A stretch of 64,000 nucleotides of DNA from the NCBI GenBank assembly GCA_020466095.1, contig CM035808.1:69956829-70020828 (forward strand). The letters run 5' to 3'. The translations under genes were made by a program, and so were the position numbers. The DNA is from Chlorops oryzae. Lineage: Eukaryota > Arthropoda > Insecta > Diptera > Chloropidae. This document shows, in pieces, positions 42,770 through 54,198 of the stretch (position 1 is the stretch's first letter; every line of letters starts with the position of its first letter). The notes beneath the pieces were generated by a model. It saw only the letters and a program-made list of their open reading frames with translations, made no database searches and was not told where the DNA came from.

Positions 42770-44591
42770 AACTTTAAATAGGGAGAAAGAATCTAAAACC
42801 CGCGACTTTTTCGAGAACCTTACGCCCATAGGCTCAAATCGTAGTTCCTTGTGGTTGGCAAGCCGTTCTATGAAGACTCCAGTACAGAGTGAAACACCCG
42901 TTCGGTGTCTTAACAGTGGATGGGCGCGCTCAGACGAAGAGAAGGCTATGGATTTTGATTTGCATTTCAATAAAGTATTCCAACCGAATCCGAGCAATGT
43001 TGAGCATATCCTCCCAACTCTGTCCGAAAACACACGCAGAATTTCCATACAAATCAGTTCACGAGAAATTGCCAGTATCATAAAAAATGAGCTTGTCTGC
43101 AAAAAAGCCCCAGGGCATGATCTTTTCACTCCAAAAATGTTAAAAAAAATATTCCATCTGTAGCAGTACAATTTTTAGCAGTCTTATTTAATGCAATTAT
43201 TAAATTCAGCTCCTTCCCAAAAGATTGGAAACGGTCGGTGATTAAAATGGTGCCTAAGCCAGGAAAAGATCCTATCCAAACATCCTCTTATAGACAAATC
43301 AGCCTCCTGCCTTGTGTCTGAAAATTATTTGAAAAGGTACTCATAGCTAAGTAAACACCTTATCTGCAAGAGCAGAACTTTATCCCTCCACATCAATTCG
43401 GGTTTAGAAAACAACACGGTACTATTGAACAGGTAAATCGGATTATAAATGAAATAAGACTTGCCTTTGAAAATCGGGAGTACTGTTCTGCAGTATTCCT
43501 AGATGTGCAAGAAGCGTTCGATAAAGTTTGGCATGGCGGAATGTTAAACAAAATCAGAAGATAACTTCCCTTTAATTTTTACGCGATCTTTGAGTCATAC
43601 CAAAGAGTATTAATATACGAAGAGCTGACAATGTACTCTATCGGCTCTCTTTGCATTTTGAATATCATACCACGCATATGGCGATACACTTCGTACCTAA
43701 TGCCATTTCGTCCCATCTCATAATACGAACAGTGATTGAAAACAGAAAAAAGAAAGGCGAGTGTTAGAAGCTTGCGTAATGCCCCTCGTCCACTACGCTA
43801 TCAACGCACGTATACGTTCCTCAACTTGTTCACCGCTAGTGTACGAGGCATTCAATTTTAATCAACCAACGAAAAAAGCGCGTTGCGCAACCGTTCTTAA
43901 ACGCGTGCCCCATCAAGTGTACGAGGATCCAGTTGCGATGCGAACAACGTTGAAGCACGAGTTGAACAGTAATGTGCTGCACATTATCTCATCAACGCGT
44001 TCCTCAATTTCGTTCGGCAAATTTTGCGTGATAGTGGATTGCGTTGAGCGATTTCAAGTGTGTGTGCGGTTAGTTCCGCGAATTTATTCATGCCTTGAGA
44101 AATTTATGACAGCATGACCAGCGTTGCCGTGGCCAATTTTTATTTGTAGCCATAATCGAGAAATGTAAAAAAATACCCAAAACCTTTTTTTATATAATTA
44201 ACAAAATATTGGTACCTAAGTTTGTTACACTTTTTGTAGTTTATTATTTAAGCGCCAATATTACCAAACATATATAAATAAGTTTCAATTTATAAATAAC
44301 TTGAATAGTGAAACTACAAGTAGATTTTTATTTAAAAAAATTTTTAAATATGCTTGGTTATTAGGGACATTTTCGCCGATTCAAAAAAAAAAAGTTTCCA
44401 TATGAGAAAACAAATTTTGGATTTTTTGTAAACTAGAATTATTAAAGCGGCAGCTACTTTTCTCTTCCGTTCGGTCCAAATCATTTTTAACAGACACACA
44501 CTCTAATATCTCAAGTAAAACTGATTTAATTTTTTGACGTTTCACTATTTACAGCTGTTAGCTGCACAGTATGTTTATTGAGTTTTTAAAC

Positions 44592-45365
44592 TAGGGATGT
44601 ACCGGATATCCGGTAACTATCCGGTATCCGGCGTATTCGGCTGGTTTTTAGATATCCGGCAAGCCCACCGGATATCACTACTATCCGGCCGGATACCGAT
44701 ACATACCGCAGACTTTGATTTGTCCATCTTTGAGTTTTGTTTTTTGTTGAACGTGCAAATTAAATCAGAACAGCTGATTATGCTAAAGCTCAAAAGCAAT
44801 CGATATTATCATCGATGGTATCGATGTTTTTAAATTTCTTTTAATAGATATTGATCGAAATAAATTAAGTCAAATTAACTTAAATTAAATCCTAACAAAC
44901 TTAGTAGTTTATGGAAAAGGATAGACGGTGGTAGTATGAACTTCGATAATGCTTGAAATTGAAAAACATTGATGTTAGTTAGATACTTACAATCAGATTG
45001 TTGTTTTTTAATTTTAAGCATTATCCAAGTTTTTATTGCGATTGTCTATTTTTTACCATAAACTAGATTTGGTTATTATTTTTTGTGATAAATAATTAAT
45101 TTAGTTTAATGAAATTTAAAAACATCGATAACATCAATGGTGGAATCGAATGTTTTCCAGCTCTATATTATACCAATGAACGGCGTTGACAGAAAATCAT
45201 TTATTTCGGACAATCTGTTCAATTGTGGCCAGCGAAAGTACAATTTCAAACAGAGAAAACATTTTTCAGATATCCGGCCGGATACTATGTATCCGGCTAC
45301 ATATTTTTTTTACCGGATATCCGATATCCGGTTATCCGGCAAATTCACTATCCGGCACATCCCTA
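44592..45365. mobile_element. 774-bp hAT-type MITE with TAGGGATGT ends and ATCCGG arrays
   Basis: TAGGGATGTACCGGATA at the left, CACATCCCTA at the right, and an exact 8-bp duplication TTTTAAAC (44584-44591, 45366-45373). Both ends are packed with the palindrome-prone motif TATCCGG/CCGGATA. The interior is AT-rich and non-coding. Confidence 0.9.
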
Positions 45366-45489
45366 TTTTAAACGCTTAATGCTTCGTCTTGTGTACGAGG
45401 CTATCAACGCGTGCGTCAACACAGTGCTTGAAATGCGTGCAACTCAAGTTTACACACTATTTTTGGCCGAATTTGTTAAACGTGATCAA

Positions 45490-45625
45490 CTAGGTGTACG
45501 AGATCTTTCAACAGTTGATGAAGTTCATCAACTAGGTGTACGAGGTCTTTCAACAATTGATGAAGTTCATCAACTAGGTGTACGAAGTCTTTCAACAATT
45601 GATGAAGTTCATCAACTAGGTGTAC
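45490..45625. repeat. 42-bp tandem repeat, about 3.3 units
   Basis: CTAGGTGTACGAG starts at 45490, 45532, 45574 and 45616. The period of 42 is a multiple of three and the plus frame is open through it, giving the 14-residue repeat LGVRGLSTIDEVHQ within 45223-45681. Protein expression is not supported by anything else. Confidence 0.85.
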
Positions 45626-46625
45626 GCGGATCGCAAGGCGTTCAACACATCGCAGTTCAATCTTGTATAAAAACGCGTTGATCAATCTGAAACGCCACCA
45701 GATGCGCACATGTGTACGAGAGCATAAATTAAGCGATTTAATTTAGGAACTCGTTGAAAAGTTGCGTGCGTGCGTTGATGTCATAGTGTACGAGAGGCAT
45801 AAAAGGACAATTTATGAATGAATTGTGCGTTTGCTTTCGCGCAGAGTAAAAGGGATGGAAGTTTTTTTATGATTGTGCGCATGCAAAGACTGCTTGACGA
45901 TACCAAGAAAAAATACCCGAACACAGTGTGCAATATTTGACTATTTCAAACCTTTCTTCTGACAAGTTCTATTTTACTTATTATTGATATAATTCTTATA
46001 GTAAAATAAAAATTGGAATGTTTTCAATTTGTTTCTAGACATTAAGAAAGCTATTTTGCTGAATTTGATATTCATAATTTATAGTTCATGAAAATTTTTT
46101 CATAAAATGAAAGGAGGAGAATCGATATTTGCACACTGTATCTTTATTTAAAAATTTTTTTTGTAAAGGCGCATTTACACATTTGACATCAAAAAATTTA
46201 CGTCAAAATTTGAAATATTATTTTGATTCATCGTTTACAAACTACATGAATTCGACGTCCAAATACTCTCTCAAACAAAAAAATAAAGCAATGTCAAAAA
46301 ATCTGAGAGCTGAATAGATAGTTTTTGATGCCAACCTTCAAAATAGTGTTTATACGTTCTGTTGTGATTCAACATTTGACTCACGAGCATTCAATTATTA
46401 TGTACGATGGTCAGCTTTGTATGCACAGACCGAAATATAACAAAACAACTTCAGCACAAACAAAAGAACAACAACAACAACAACAACAACCAAACCCAGC
46501 TTAAATACGGTTATGGAAACATGATCAACGTTGGCACACGACAAGAGCGGCGAGCAGTAGGCGAGTGAAAGTTCTAATGCGGCGAGTATAACATCTGTTG
46601 GGCTCAAAATGCAATTAAGTTAAAT

Positions 46626-47980
46626 CACTAAGCATACAATATATAGAGGAATAATTTCATAGAAGCGTTTGGCACCCAAAAAGCAGCCATCAATAACTCC
46701 CAGGCTCTCAGTTTTATTCTTGCTCTCTCACTTTTGTTTAAGCTCTCTCAATTTGCGCTCATAAATGAGCGAGAATTATTTCATCTTCGCTTTGCTACAC
46801 TGAAGTCGTATTGAACATACTACGTGTGTGTGTATGTGAATATGTCGAGTTTTTTCTTCTGTTGTTCTTCTTTAATTCTTTTGAAGAAGTTACGATGTGC
46901 GTATGTAAGAAAATTTTCGATTCGATTTTGATTTTTGGTTTATGCATGGAACGAAAATGTGCGTATAAGCTCTTTCACTGCCGACATGCCGCATTTGTTT
47001 TGAAGAGTGTTTTTATGAACAAAGTAACAACAAAATGAACAAGCATTTTCGGTAGTGTTCGACCTTTAGTGATTTTGTTACTCGTATGATCACTATTAAA
47101 ATAATTTCTCCTTTTTTTGATATTTCATATTATTTATATTTTAAATTGAAATTATTTTCAATTATTATGAACATTATTTATTGGCAAAGAAAAATGAAAG
47201 AATATATCAAAAGGACAGTATGGGAGCATGAATATTTTTTTAATAATAGGTATTGCATTAAAAAATCTGTAATGCTCTTTTCTTTACTTTTCGTATTGTC
47301 GATTTCTTCGAAATCCAAGTAAAATGAATGTTTAAAAAATTATTTAATAAGTCGGTAAGAGAATTCGATAAATTCTCGGAACTAAAGACTAATTTTTCGT
47401 TACGAAGACGTTAAGAAATTCCGATTTTTCGGAGCTAAAGATCTTCTTTGCAAAATCTGTAAGACATTTCGATAATTCGAAGTGAATTATTTATTGTATT
47501 TGTTTAACCATTTAAAATGTTTAGCTTATTTTTTGTATTAGAGGTTTTCCCAACGATTTTTTCTTGTTCATTTTGTTGTTACTTTGTTAATGAAAACACT
47601 CTTAAAAACAAATGCGGCATGTCGGCAGTGAAAGAGCTTATACGCACATTTTCGTTCCATGCATAAACCAAAAATCAAAATCGAATCGAAAATTTTCTTA
47701 CATACGCACATCGTAACTTCTTCAAAAGAATTAAAGAAGAACAACAGAAGAAAAAACTCGACATATTCACATACACGCACACGTAGTATGTTCAATACGA
47801 CTTCAGTGTAGCAAAGCGAAGATGAAATAATTCTCGCTCATTTATGAGCGCAAATTGAGAGAGCTTTAACAAAAGTGAGAGAGCAAGAATAAAACTGAGA
47901 GCCTGGGAGTTATTGATGGCTGCTTTTTGGGTGCCAAACGCTTCTATGAAATTATTCCTCTATATATTGTATGCTTAGTG
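46626..47980. mobile_element. 1355-bp foldback-type element with about 420-bp inverted arms
   Basis: 46626-47045 and 47563-47980 are near-perfect inverted copies, starting CACTAAGCATACAATATAT. GTTAAAT is duplicated at 46619-46625 and 47981-47987 (7 bp). The 500-bp centre is AT-rich and has no gene. The arms contain CTCTCTCA-rich blocks and a frame (46811-47038 and its mirror 47568-47795) that is open in both arms but unrecognised. Confidence 0.88.
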
Positions 47981-48184
47981 GTTAAATCAAAGCAACAAGC
48001 ACAGGTCAACAGTCCAACTATTGCGACAGACATTGATTGGGAGATCGATAATGAGTTCAACGTTGAACGCGCTCAGCAGTTCCAGAAGTTTCGCAATAAT
48101 TCAACGGGACGCAATTGGAAAATGAGCAATGCGGCATCAGCAGTTTCTCATCGTTTCAAAGATGCACCTTTTGGAAGCTTTTAG
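47981..48184 (+). pseudogene. coding-like fragment of unknown origin
   Basis: Directly right of the foldback element the frame reads VKSKQQAQVNSPTIATDIDW, then EIDNEFNVERAQQFQKFRNN and ends in HRFKDAPFGSF at TAG 48182. The composition looks protein-coding and unlike the surrounding AT-rich DNA. On the other side of the element at 46400-46505 is a frame with a poly-Q run (QTKEQQQQQQQQPNPA). Both may come from one host or transposon gene that the foldback element split, but I recognise no family. Confidence 0.35.
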
Positions 48185-48499
48185 ATTTTCGGCACAAACA
48201 TAACACTGTGCGACATTGTAGAGGTCATGTTTTGTAAACAAAAGTTTGACTACTGTTTTTGAAAGTGCTCGGTGAGTATAAAAACGCGTCATACTCAGTT
48301 TTGTCAAGTCACCTCTACTTTTTTTAAAAATAGACTTCAAAAAGTGGGGTCGAGAATTAAATTACTCACTTACTTATGGCTATATCTCGTAATCCGTTCA
48401 ATATTTTAATTTCCTTTCTATCACGATTTATAGCTCTGAACTCATTTTAAATAGTTTTAATAAAACCCGACCTAAAAAAACAGTAATAAATAAGGTTTG
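48185..48499. other. non-coding interval
   Basis: Holds nothing that I can name; it includes GTATAAAAACGCG near 48276, which could be a chance TATA-like motif. Confidence 0.3.
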
Positions 48500-48646
48500 T
48501 ACGCATTTACACGTTAAGACATATCGATAATGAAAAACATATATTGCAGGCCAGGCCAGGGCCGTAGCCAGGGAGGGGCATTGAGGGGCAATGCCCTACC
48601 TAAAAATACGTATGCCCTACCTTTATTATTAACGCGAGTAGTGTTT

Positions 48647-49476
48647 TTATACCCGACACACTCTGTGTCGAGGGTATATTGCGTTTGTTGGGTTGTGTGT
48701 AACACCCAGAACCAGTCGAGATAGACTATACTAAATGTATATAGAAATGATCAGCGTCACCAGGAGATTCGATTTAGACATGTCCGTCTGTCCGTCTGTT
48801 TGTATACAGTTTTCTTATCGAAGGAGTTGAGCTACAGAGCGACAAAATTTGGTATGCGTGCTCACGGGGACATGAGTAAGAACAATTTCGAGAATGGACC
48901 CGATCGGACCATTTTTAGGGGTACCTCCAGTACTAGGGTCTGTTACGAAAATCACAAAAACTGCTCTAAAATCGAAGTCCTTCAAGATATTTTGATGAAA
49001 TTTGATATTTGATCATATTTTAAGGCCAGTAGTATTATTTCCAAAAATTGAAAAAGTGGGCGTGGCAGAAGGGCGGTTTTCGAAAATTGTCTCGTACAAC
49101 CGAAACTCAAATGGGACTTGAACGAAATTTGGCACTTATGCTTCGTTTGTAGCAATAAACATCCTCCAAAAAAATTTCCTTGGTCGGTCCTTTATTAAGG
49201 GTACCTCCAGTACTAGGGTCTGTCACAAAAATCCCAAAACTGCCTTTAAATCTGACTTTTTTGAATTATTCTAATAAAACTTAAAATTTGTCACAAAAAT
49301 TGGAAAAGTGGGCGTGGCAAAGGGGCAGTTTTCATAAAGAAATCTATCAAAAGTCGGTATATGGGGCCCCTTATGGCCGTAAACACCTCTTGATATTAAA
49401 AATTATTTGAACATGTGTGCCTGTGTCGGGTATTCTATTGTCAGGCTCGCCTGACTATAACACCCTTACTTGTTTT
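48647..49476 (+). repeat. DINE-like repeat, copy B, 830 bp
   Basis: Same start (TTTATACCCGACACACTCTG) and same 3' hairpin and end (GTCAGGCTCGCCTGAC ... ACTTGTTTT) as copy A. The middle has a duplicated block: GGGGTACCTCCAGTACTAGG occurs near 48918 and again near 49199, followed each time by AAAAGTGGGCGTGG, which accounts for the extra length. Confidence 0.65.
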
Positions 49477-49507
49477 ATATTAGGAAAAAAATTATTGTTC
49501 ATACATA

Positions 49508-51080
49508 CAGTCGTGTTCGAAATAATAAGAACAAACTTTATAAGATTGCAAACAGGCTCATCAGACTTTCCAAATGACTTTTAAAAATATTTCTTTATTT
49601 CTTATAGACAGTCTCAGATATTGGGCTCATAAAAATGAAAGTTACGACAGTCTGGAAAGTCTAATTTTTTTTTAGGAGCAACGTTAGCGCTTGAAGTCAA
49701 AAATTGCCTGGTCGAAAAAATAAGAACAATGGAGGAAAAATGAGCTTTGTTTGAATTGTATGTTTTGGAAATGGTAACAAGTTACCTCACATTTTAATAT
49801 GGAGTGTCCCCCATCATTTCCAATTACTTCGGCGCATCTCGAGGTCATTGACCCTTTAAGGGTTGCGGCATCTTGCGGACGAGATATTTTTCGCAGTTTT
49901 CTTCCCTGTTTGCTATAATTCATTGGAAGTTTTGAGCCTAATATACCTAACCCCTTTTTTAACATCCATCCAAATGTTATTTTCGGTAAAAAAAAAAATA
50001 ACCGGTGATATCGCCGGCCATTTCAAAACGTTTATTTTTTGATCGAAGGCAACCTTTTGCTTTCTTTAAAGTGTGTTTTGGGTCATTGTCTTGTTGAAAA
50101 AGCCATTTTGTCTTCAAAATTTGGAAGGAAAATAGCTCCAAGGACATTTTGAACATAATAGTTGGCGTTCATATTGCGCAGGATATTAGCAATCGGTCGA
50201 ATTTCATTCAGTGAAAAACTTCCCAAAAACATAAATTTTCGGCCTCCGTAATTCACTGTCTCGGCAGTGAACTTTGCCTTCAATTCTTGCTTCTGGTGAT
50301 TAAGCTGCACAACCTCAGTCTCATCAGTCCACAATATGTTATGCCAAACTGTGTCGGGTTCCTAAACAAAATTTTGATTCTGCTTTTCAAATTTCGTGAG
50401 TGTATCACAAGTACTTTTCTTGGAGTATGTGCTTTAAAGTTAGCTAAGGTAAAACGTTATAGTGGAAGTAGCTATGGGTAGTTCTAGTTCGTGTTCGATC
50501 TGCGTAGTGGTAATAATGGGGTTCTGCGTGAAAGTTCTCCTGATCAATTTGTCTTAAGTTTCATTGGTTTTCTTTTGTCTACCACGACTTTCGACCTGTC
50601 GTGAACGTTTGTTGTCGTTTATCATCCCATTAGAAATGACGAGAGTCTCCCTAATAAAATCAAAAGTTTTCCGTTTATCGAGCATTTTTTTGATGGATTT
50701 TCTAAGCTCAGGTCTACAATTTTTGTTTCATCTCATTGTTCAGTTAAGATCACAATTATTTTATAACAATAGCAACTGAAAACTATGCCATCTGTACTTC
50801 TAAGGAATTGCCAATATTCACTGCTTGTTTTCAAAACCAAATCTTTGCAATTTTGGAGTTGTTCTTATTTTTTCGAACAGGCATTTTTTGACTTCAAGCG
50901 CCAAAGTTGCTCCTAAATAAAATTTAGACTTTCCAGACTGTCGTAACCTTCATTTTTATGAGCCCAATATCTGAGACTGTTTATAAGAAATAAAGAAATA
51001 TTTTTAAAAGTCATTTGGAAAGTCTTATGAGCCTGTTTGCAATCTTATAATATTTGTTCTTATTATTTCGAACACGACTG
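49508..51080 (-). mobile_element. Tc1-type element, 1573 bp, with about 215-bp inverted repeats
   Basis: CAGTCGTGTTCGAAATAATA at the left is mirrored at the right end, with TA on both sides (49506-49507, 51081-51082). The arms agree over roughly 215 bp, including AGACTTTCCA and ATTGGGCTCAT. It is inserted in the hAT and carries a broken transposase on the minus strand. Confidence 0.93.
49780..50340 (-). pseudogene. Tc1-type transposase, broken
   Basis: Minus-strand motifs in order are WTDETEVVQLNHQK (first catalytic D region), YGGRKFMFLGSFS, FSTRQ-to-QQDNDPKHT read one frame over near 50100 (second D), a corrupted WPA-SP segment with a poly-T/A run where the last D is expected, ENNIWMDVKKG, and the tail LKGSMTSRCAEVIGNDGG. 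Frameshifts near 50090 and 49990 and loss of the SPDLNP-like box make it inactive. The N-terminal DNA-binding part upstream of 50340 is too decayed to follow. Confidence 0.85.
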
Positions 51081-52463
51081 TATGTATATCGAGAATTTTA
51101 ATAACCCAGTAGGCAAATGTAAAGTTTGTCAGCTACTTTTTTCCCAAAAGCTTCTATGGGCTATAGTGAATTTTTCCGCTGAAAACTAACATTTGAAAAT
51201 GTAAGGTATTCTTGTCGTTTCTTGTTCGCTATCACTGACATCTTCGTTTCAAAAAGGTCGAAATGGTAATGGATAGGTGATGGATAGGAATTCCACAGAG
51301 AATAAGATATCATTGTATCGTAAGAATTATGTGAAGAAAATATGCCTATTTCGAAAATTACATTGAATTTATAAGAATTTCAACTCTTTACGACAGATAT
51401 TTTAATACCTCGTTCTTAAAGAGTGTGTATATATAAATATTCTCCAGGTATTGATCTCAAAAATGAGACTGCATTAATAGGGAGTACCTATTATGAAAAT
51501 GTATGAGTTCTAACGATGCTTCTATTAGGTAATCAAAACATTGTTTGGTTACTAAGGTTAACCCTTTTTTTATGACGTACAGTAATTACGGAATATTTTG
51601 GTAAATGGGATTTTCTCTTTTTAGTAAAAATTTAATTCAAAATCACTACATGATTTTTAATAATAAAACAATCAAAAACAAAAAAAAAGGAAGTTCTTAC
51701 GAAAAAAAAAAGAAAATAAATAATGGAAGAAGCTGTTCAAAAAAAAATTATGAAATTCTTCTTTCATGTGCCTCCAATGTATGCTACATTACATTGTTCA
51801 CTTGTTGTCATAGATTAATTATTTCATATTATGAATTTTTAATTTTCTTCAAGACAACACGTCTTACTTGTAACGATGTTGCACTTCAATTGAGAGACTT
51901 TATTTCAAAAATGTTAAAACTAGAGGATTTACTGGCAATTGCAGGTAGTTGCTGCGTTGAAAGAAAACAGAAATGTCGAAAAAATTCTGCTTCTGTTTTT
52001 TTTTTGAGTATTTAGTTCATAAGAAAAAACTCATGAATAGTAAGGAACAAATTCGGTGGTAGCGGATTGAGGAGTTTTTCAGCAGCTTTAAAAAAGTTCT
52101 ATTTTTTTACGATTTTATAGTTCGTCAGAAAATTGTTTGACTGCTAGAAAAACTTCTTGGTCCGCTATCGCGAATTTTTCCTACTTCTATAAGAAAAAAT
52201 TCATGTAAGAACGAATTGCCGACTGGGATACATTGTACATGCATGCCTGTAAATAATAACTGAATTTAAGCCATGAAATTAAAAAATTCGTGCCTGTAAA
52301 GTCAATTTACGGACGATTGTTTTACGTGATAACTTTTGAAACTCTCTTAGACTTATTAATTTAAAAGTTAGAAAATTAGTCTCATTTTATAATTTTTTTT
52401 GGCTTATGAGAAATGTAGGTTGAAGTAATGCAACCAAAGACTCTATAACCACTAAGATGTCCA

Positions 52464-52570
52464 AGGCTGCAATTATAATGAAGCTAAAGAGTAGGCTGTC
52501 ATGTTTTTGTTGTAATTTTTTGTTGCAGAAATACAACAAACACATGACAGCTTCACACTAATTGCAGCCT
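52464..52570. repeat. 107-bp hairpin MITE-like repeat
   Basis: AGGCTGCAATTA at 52464 pairs with TAATTGCAGCCT ending at 52570. Inside, GCTGTCATGTTTTTGTTGTA pairs with TACAACAAACACATGACAGC (one mismatch). It would fold into a long hairpin. No target duplication identified. Confidence 0.65.
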
Positions 52571-52724
52571 AATGCTCATACAAACGAACAGCGACACGCA
52601 AATTTTAAAAATTTCGATAGAGTATGCAGGGGGAGCGAAAATATTTTGTTGCTCTGTTATTTTCTTTAAAAATACAGGATTCAGGAACTAGTCTTTGTTT
52701 TTCAAATTTGTTTGTTCACATATC

Positions 52725-53000
52725 CAAAGAGTATGTAATGCTAAAACAGGATATAATGTACTCTTTCGTTGCTCTTAAATATCAATCACTGACAGCATGA
52801 AATCGAGCAAAGAAAGACAACGTTCTATATGAAGACAACGCACACGCGACATGTGTGAATTTGTGTGTGCGCCCATAGCCAAGCGTAAATTTTAATTTGG
52901 ACGTTTGCATATTTTCGCCTTGTCTGCTTGTGAAAGACGGTTGAGACGATTTGCTTTCTCATGAGAGCGAATTCTCTGCTCTAAACCGGTTTGAAATTTT
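52725..53000 (-). repeat. fragment related to the CAAAGAGTATTAATATA family
   Basis: It starts CAAAGAGTATGTAATG and continues with ATGTACTCTTTCG, CAGCATGAAATCGAGCAAAG and TGTGTGCGCCCATAG. These correspond in order to the right-hand end, reverse complemented, of the 34865-37070 element. The opposite end is absent. Diverged, so probably older or of another subfamily. Confidence 0.6.
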
Positions 53001-54198
53001 GTCTATTTGAGTGTGTTTGTGTGCACACGCACATTGAGTTTTTTGTCGTATTTTTTTCGCAGATAGAATGTCCTATCATCGATTTAATAGACGTTATCAC
53101 GTCAAAAATAAAAAATTGTGTTCGAGTAGTGAATGTGGAGGAATAATGTTTTATGTGGGCTTGCAAACGCAAATGCTGCGGCTTGCGGTCAACGTCGACG
53201 TCAATTCAGGAATTATTGAAAGATAATTTACTACAATTGATTTAAAAATTATTTTAGCTGCTATATTTTAGGAAATAAACGAAAAGGATTTTTATTTCTA
53301 ACAGAGAAAATTAAAGTCCGGAACTGATTTGTTTAAAGGACAGAAAATATAAAAGTCCCAACTAGATTTTTATGTTTGAATTAAAAATAAAAGTTGAAAA
53401 GTAACACTTAATTAAGCCGGAAAAAATAAAAGTCCAAAATAGCTATGATTTTTGCCCCTAAAAAAAATCACTTTCATACAGTTATATTTTGATTTTTATC
53501 TATTTTGAACTCTTAAAGTTGGCCAGCTTAAGGTTAAAGGAAATAATTGTTTGAAATTAAGTTTTTCAATATCACTTATAACAGTTACGGTCCCTGATAA
53601 AATACAGACAAACGAAAATTCACCTACAAACAAAGGTCATAACCAAAAGAAAACTCACAAAGTAAACTTAAAACAAAAAAAATTAAAATACAAAATCGTA
53701 ATATTGTTTCATATTTTCTTGCTTTAGGATGTTGTCTTTTTATTTATAAGGTATCTACTGTTTATGAATCCATGGGCAATTTATATTTTGTTAAAAGCGA
53801 AGATAAAAGCTCACTAAACTCAGAATTTCAATAATTCGGTTATAACATTTATGCTTAGAGAAATAACATATCAAGTAAGAAAAACATTGACTGAACTGAC
53901 AGGTTTTAAGTCCGCCCTACCTGTAACCGCCTCTGCCCTACCTTGATTTCAGCTCTAGCTCCGGCCCTGGGCCAGGCGCGAGGGTCAGATTTCTGAAACA
54001 TGTTTCGAAACTATCCCATTTGAATACATGGGAAAGAAAGAGAAGCATTGATTGAAGTATGAAGAATATTGTTGCGGAACAGTTAACAAACACCGTATCT
54101 TTTCTTCTTACTTCTTTTTTACTTACTTAATTTTCTCAAAACATTTGGTCGTCAGTCTGACTCTAGAATATTGAAATTTCTTAACGTGTAAATGCGTA

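Larger units (their letters stand above)
43780..45799. mobile_element. 2.0-kb element with TGCCCCTCGT ends and TAA duplication
   Basis: The left arm TGCCCCTCGTCCACTACG and the complement of the right arm TGCCTCTCGTACACTATG agree over about 30 bp, ending in ATCAACGCAC. TAA is duplicated (43777-43779, 45800-45802), and copy 1 at about 35040 shows the empty site GCGTAAAAGGAC. GTACGAG motifs recur through both arms. It contains a hAT MITE and a 42-bp tandem repeat. The 3-bp duplication suggests PIF/Harbinger. Frames at 43761-44117 are not convincing genes. Confidence 0.78.
51083..53961. other. interior of the 5.4-kb hAT, mostly unrecognised
   Basis: A frame at 51605-52015 (136 codons) is low-complexity and lysine-rich at its start, and matches no hAT landmark. 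Runs of AAAATAAAAGTCC at 53280-53440 resemble the arms of the insertion at 26149-27845. Apart from the two small repeats listed separately I can name nothing here. Confidence 0.35.
48557..53969. mobile_element. 5.4-kb hAT element with 8-bp duplication GGCCAGGC
   Basis: The left end CAGGGCCGTAGCCAGGG and right-end complement CAGGGCCGGAGCTAGAG are hAT-type, and GGCCAGGC is duplicated exactly (48549-48556, 53970-53977). GCCCTACC motifs are repeated just inside both ends. I find no hAT transposase; the interior holds a DINE-like repeat, a Tc1 element, a small hairpin MITE and a fragment of the CAAAGAG family. Confidence 0.9.
48500..54198. repeat. 20-bp inverted repeat bracketing the 5.4-kb hAT
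   Basis: TACGCATTTACACGTTAAGA at 48500-48519 recurs exactly inverted at 54179-54198. Without the hAT and its extra 8-bp duplication the bracketed segment would be about 280 bp, so it may be a small MITE that was hit by the hAT. It shares the core GCATTTACAC with the ends of the surrounding 46167-55089 element. No clear target duplication was found. Confidence 0.55.

Noticed and set aside
45223..45681. 152-codon frame with 14-residue repeats
   Set aside because: It spans the end of a hAT MITE and its target duplication, so it cannot be an original gene; kept only as a tandem repeat.
46811..47038. 75-codon frame conserved in both arms of the foldback element
   Set aside because: Conservation follows from the inverted repeat itself; no homologue recognised.
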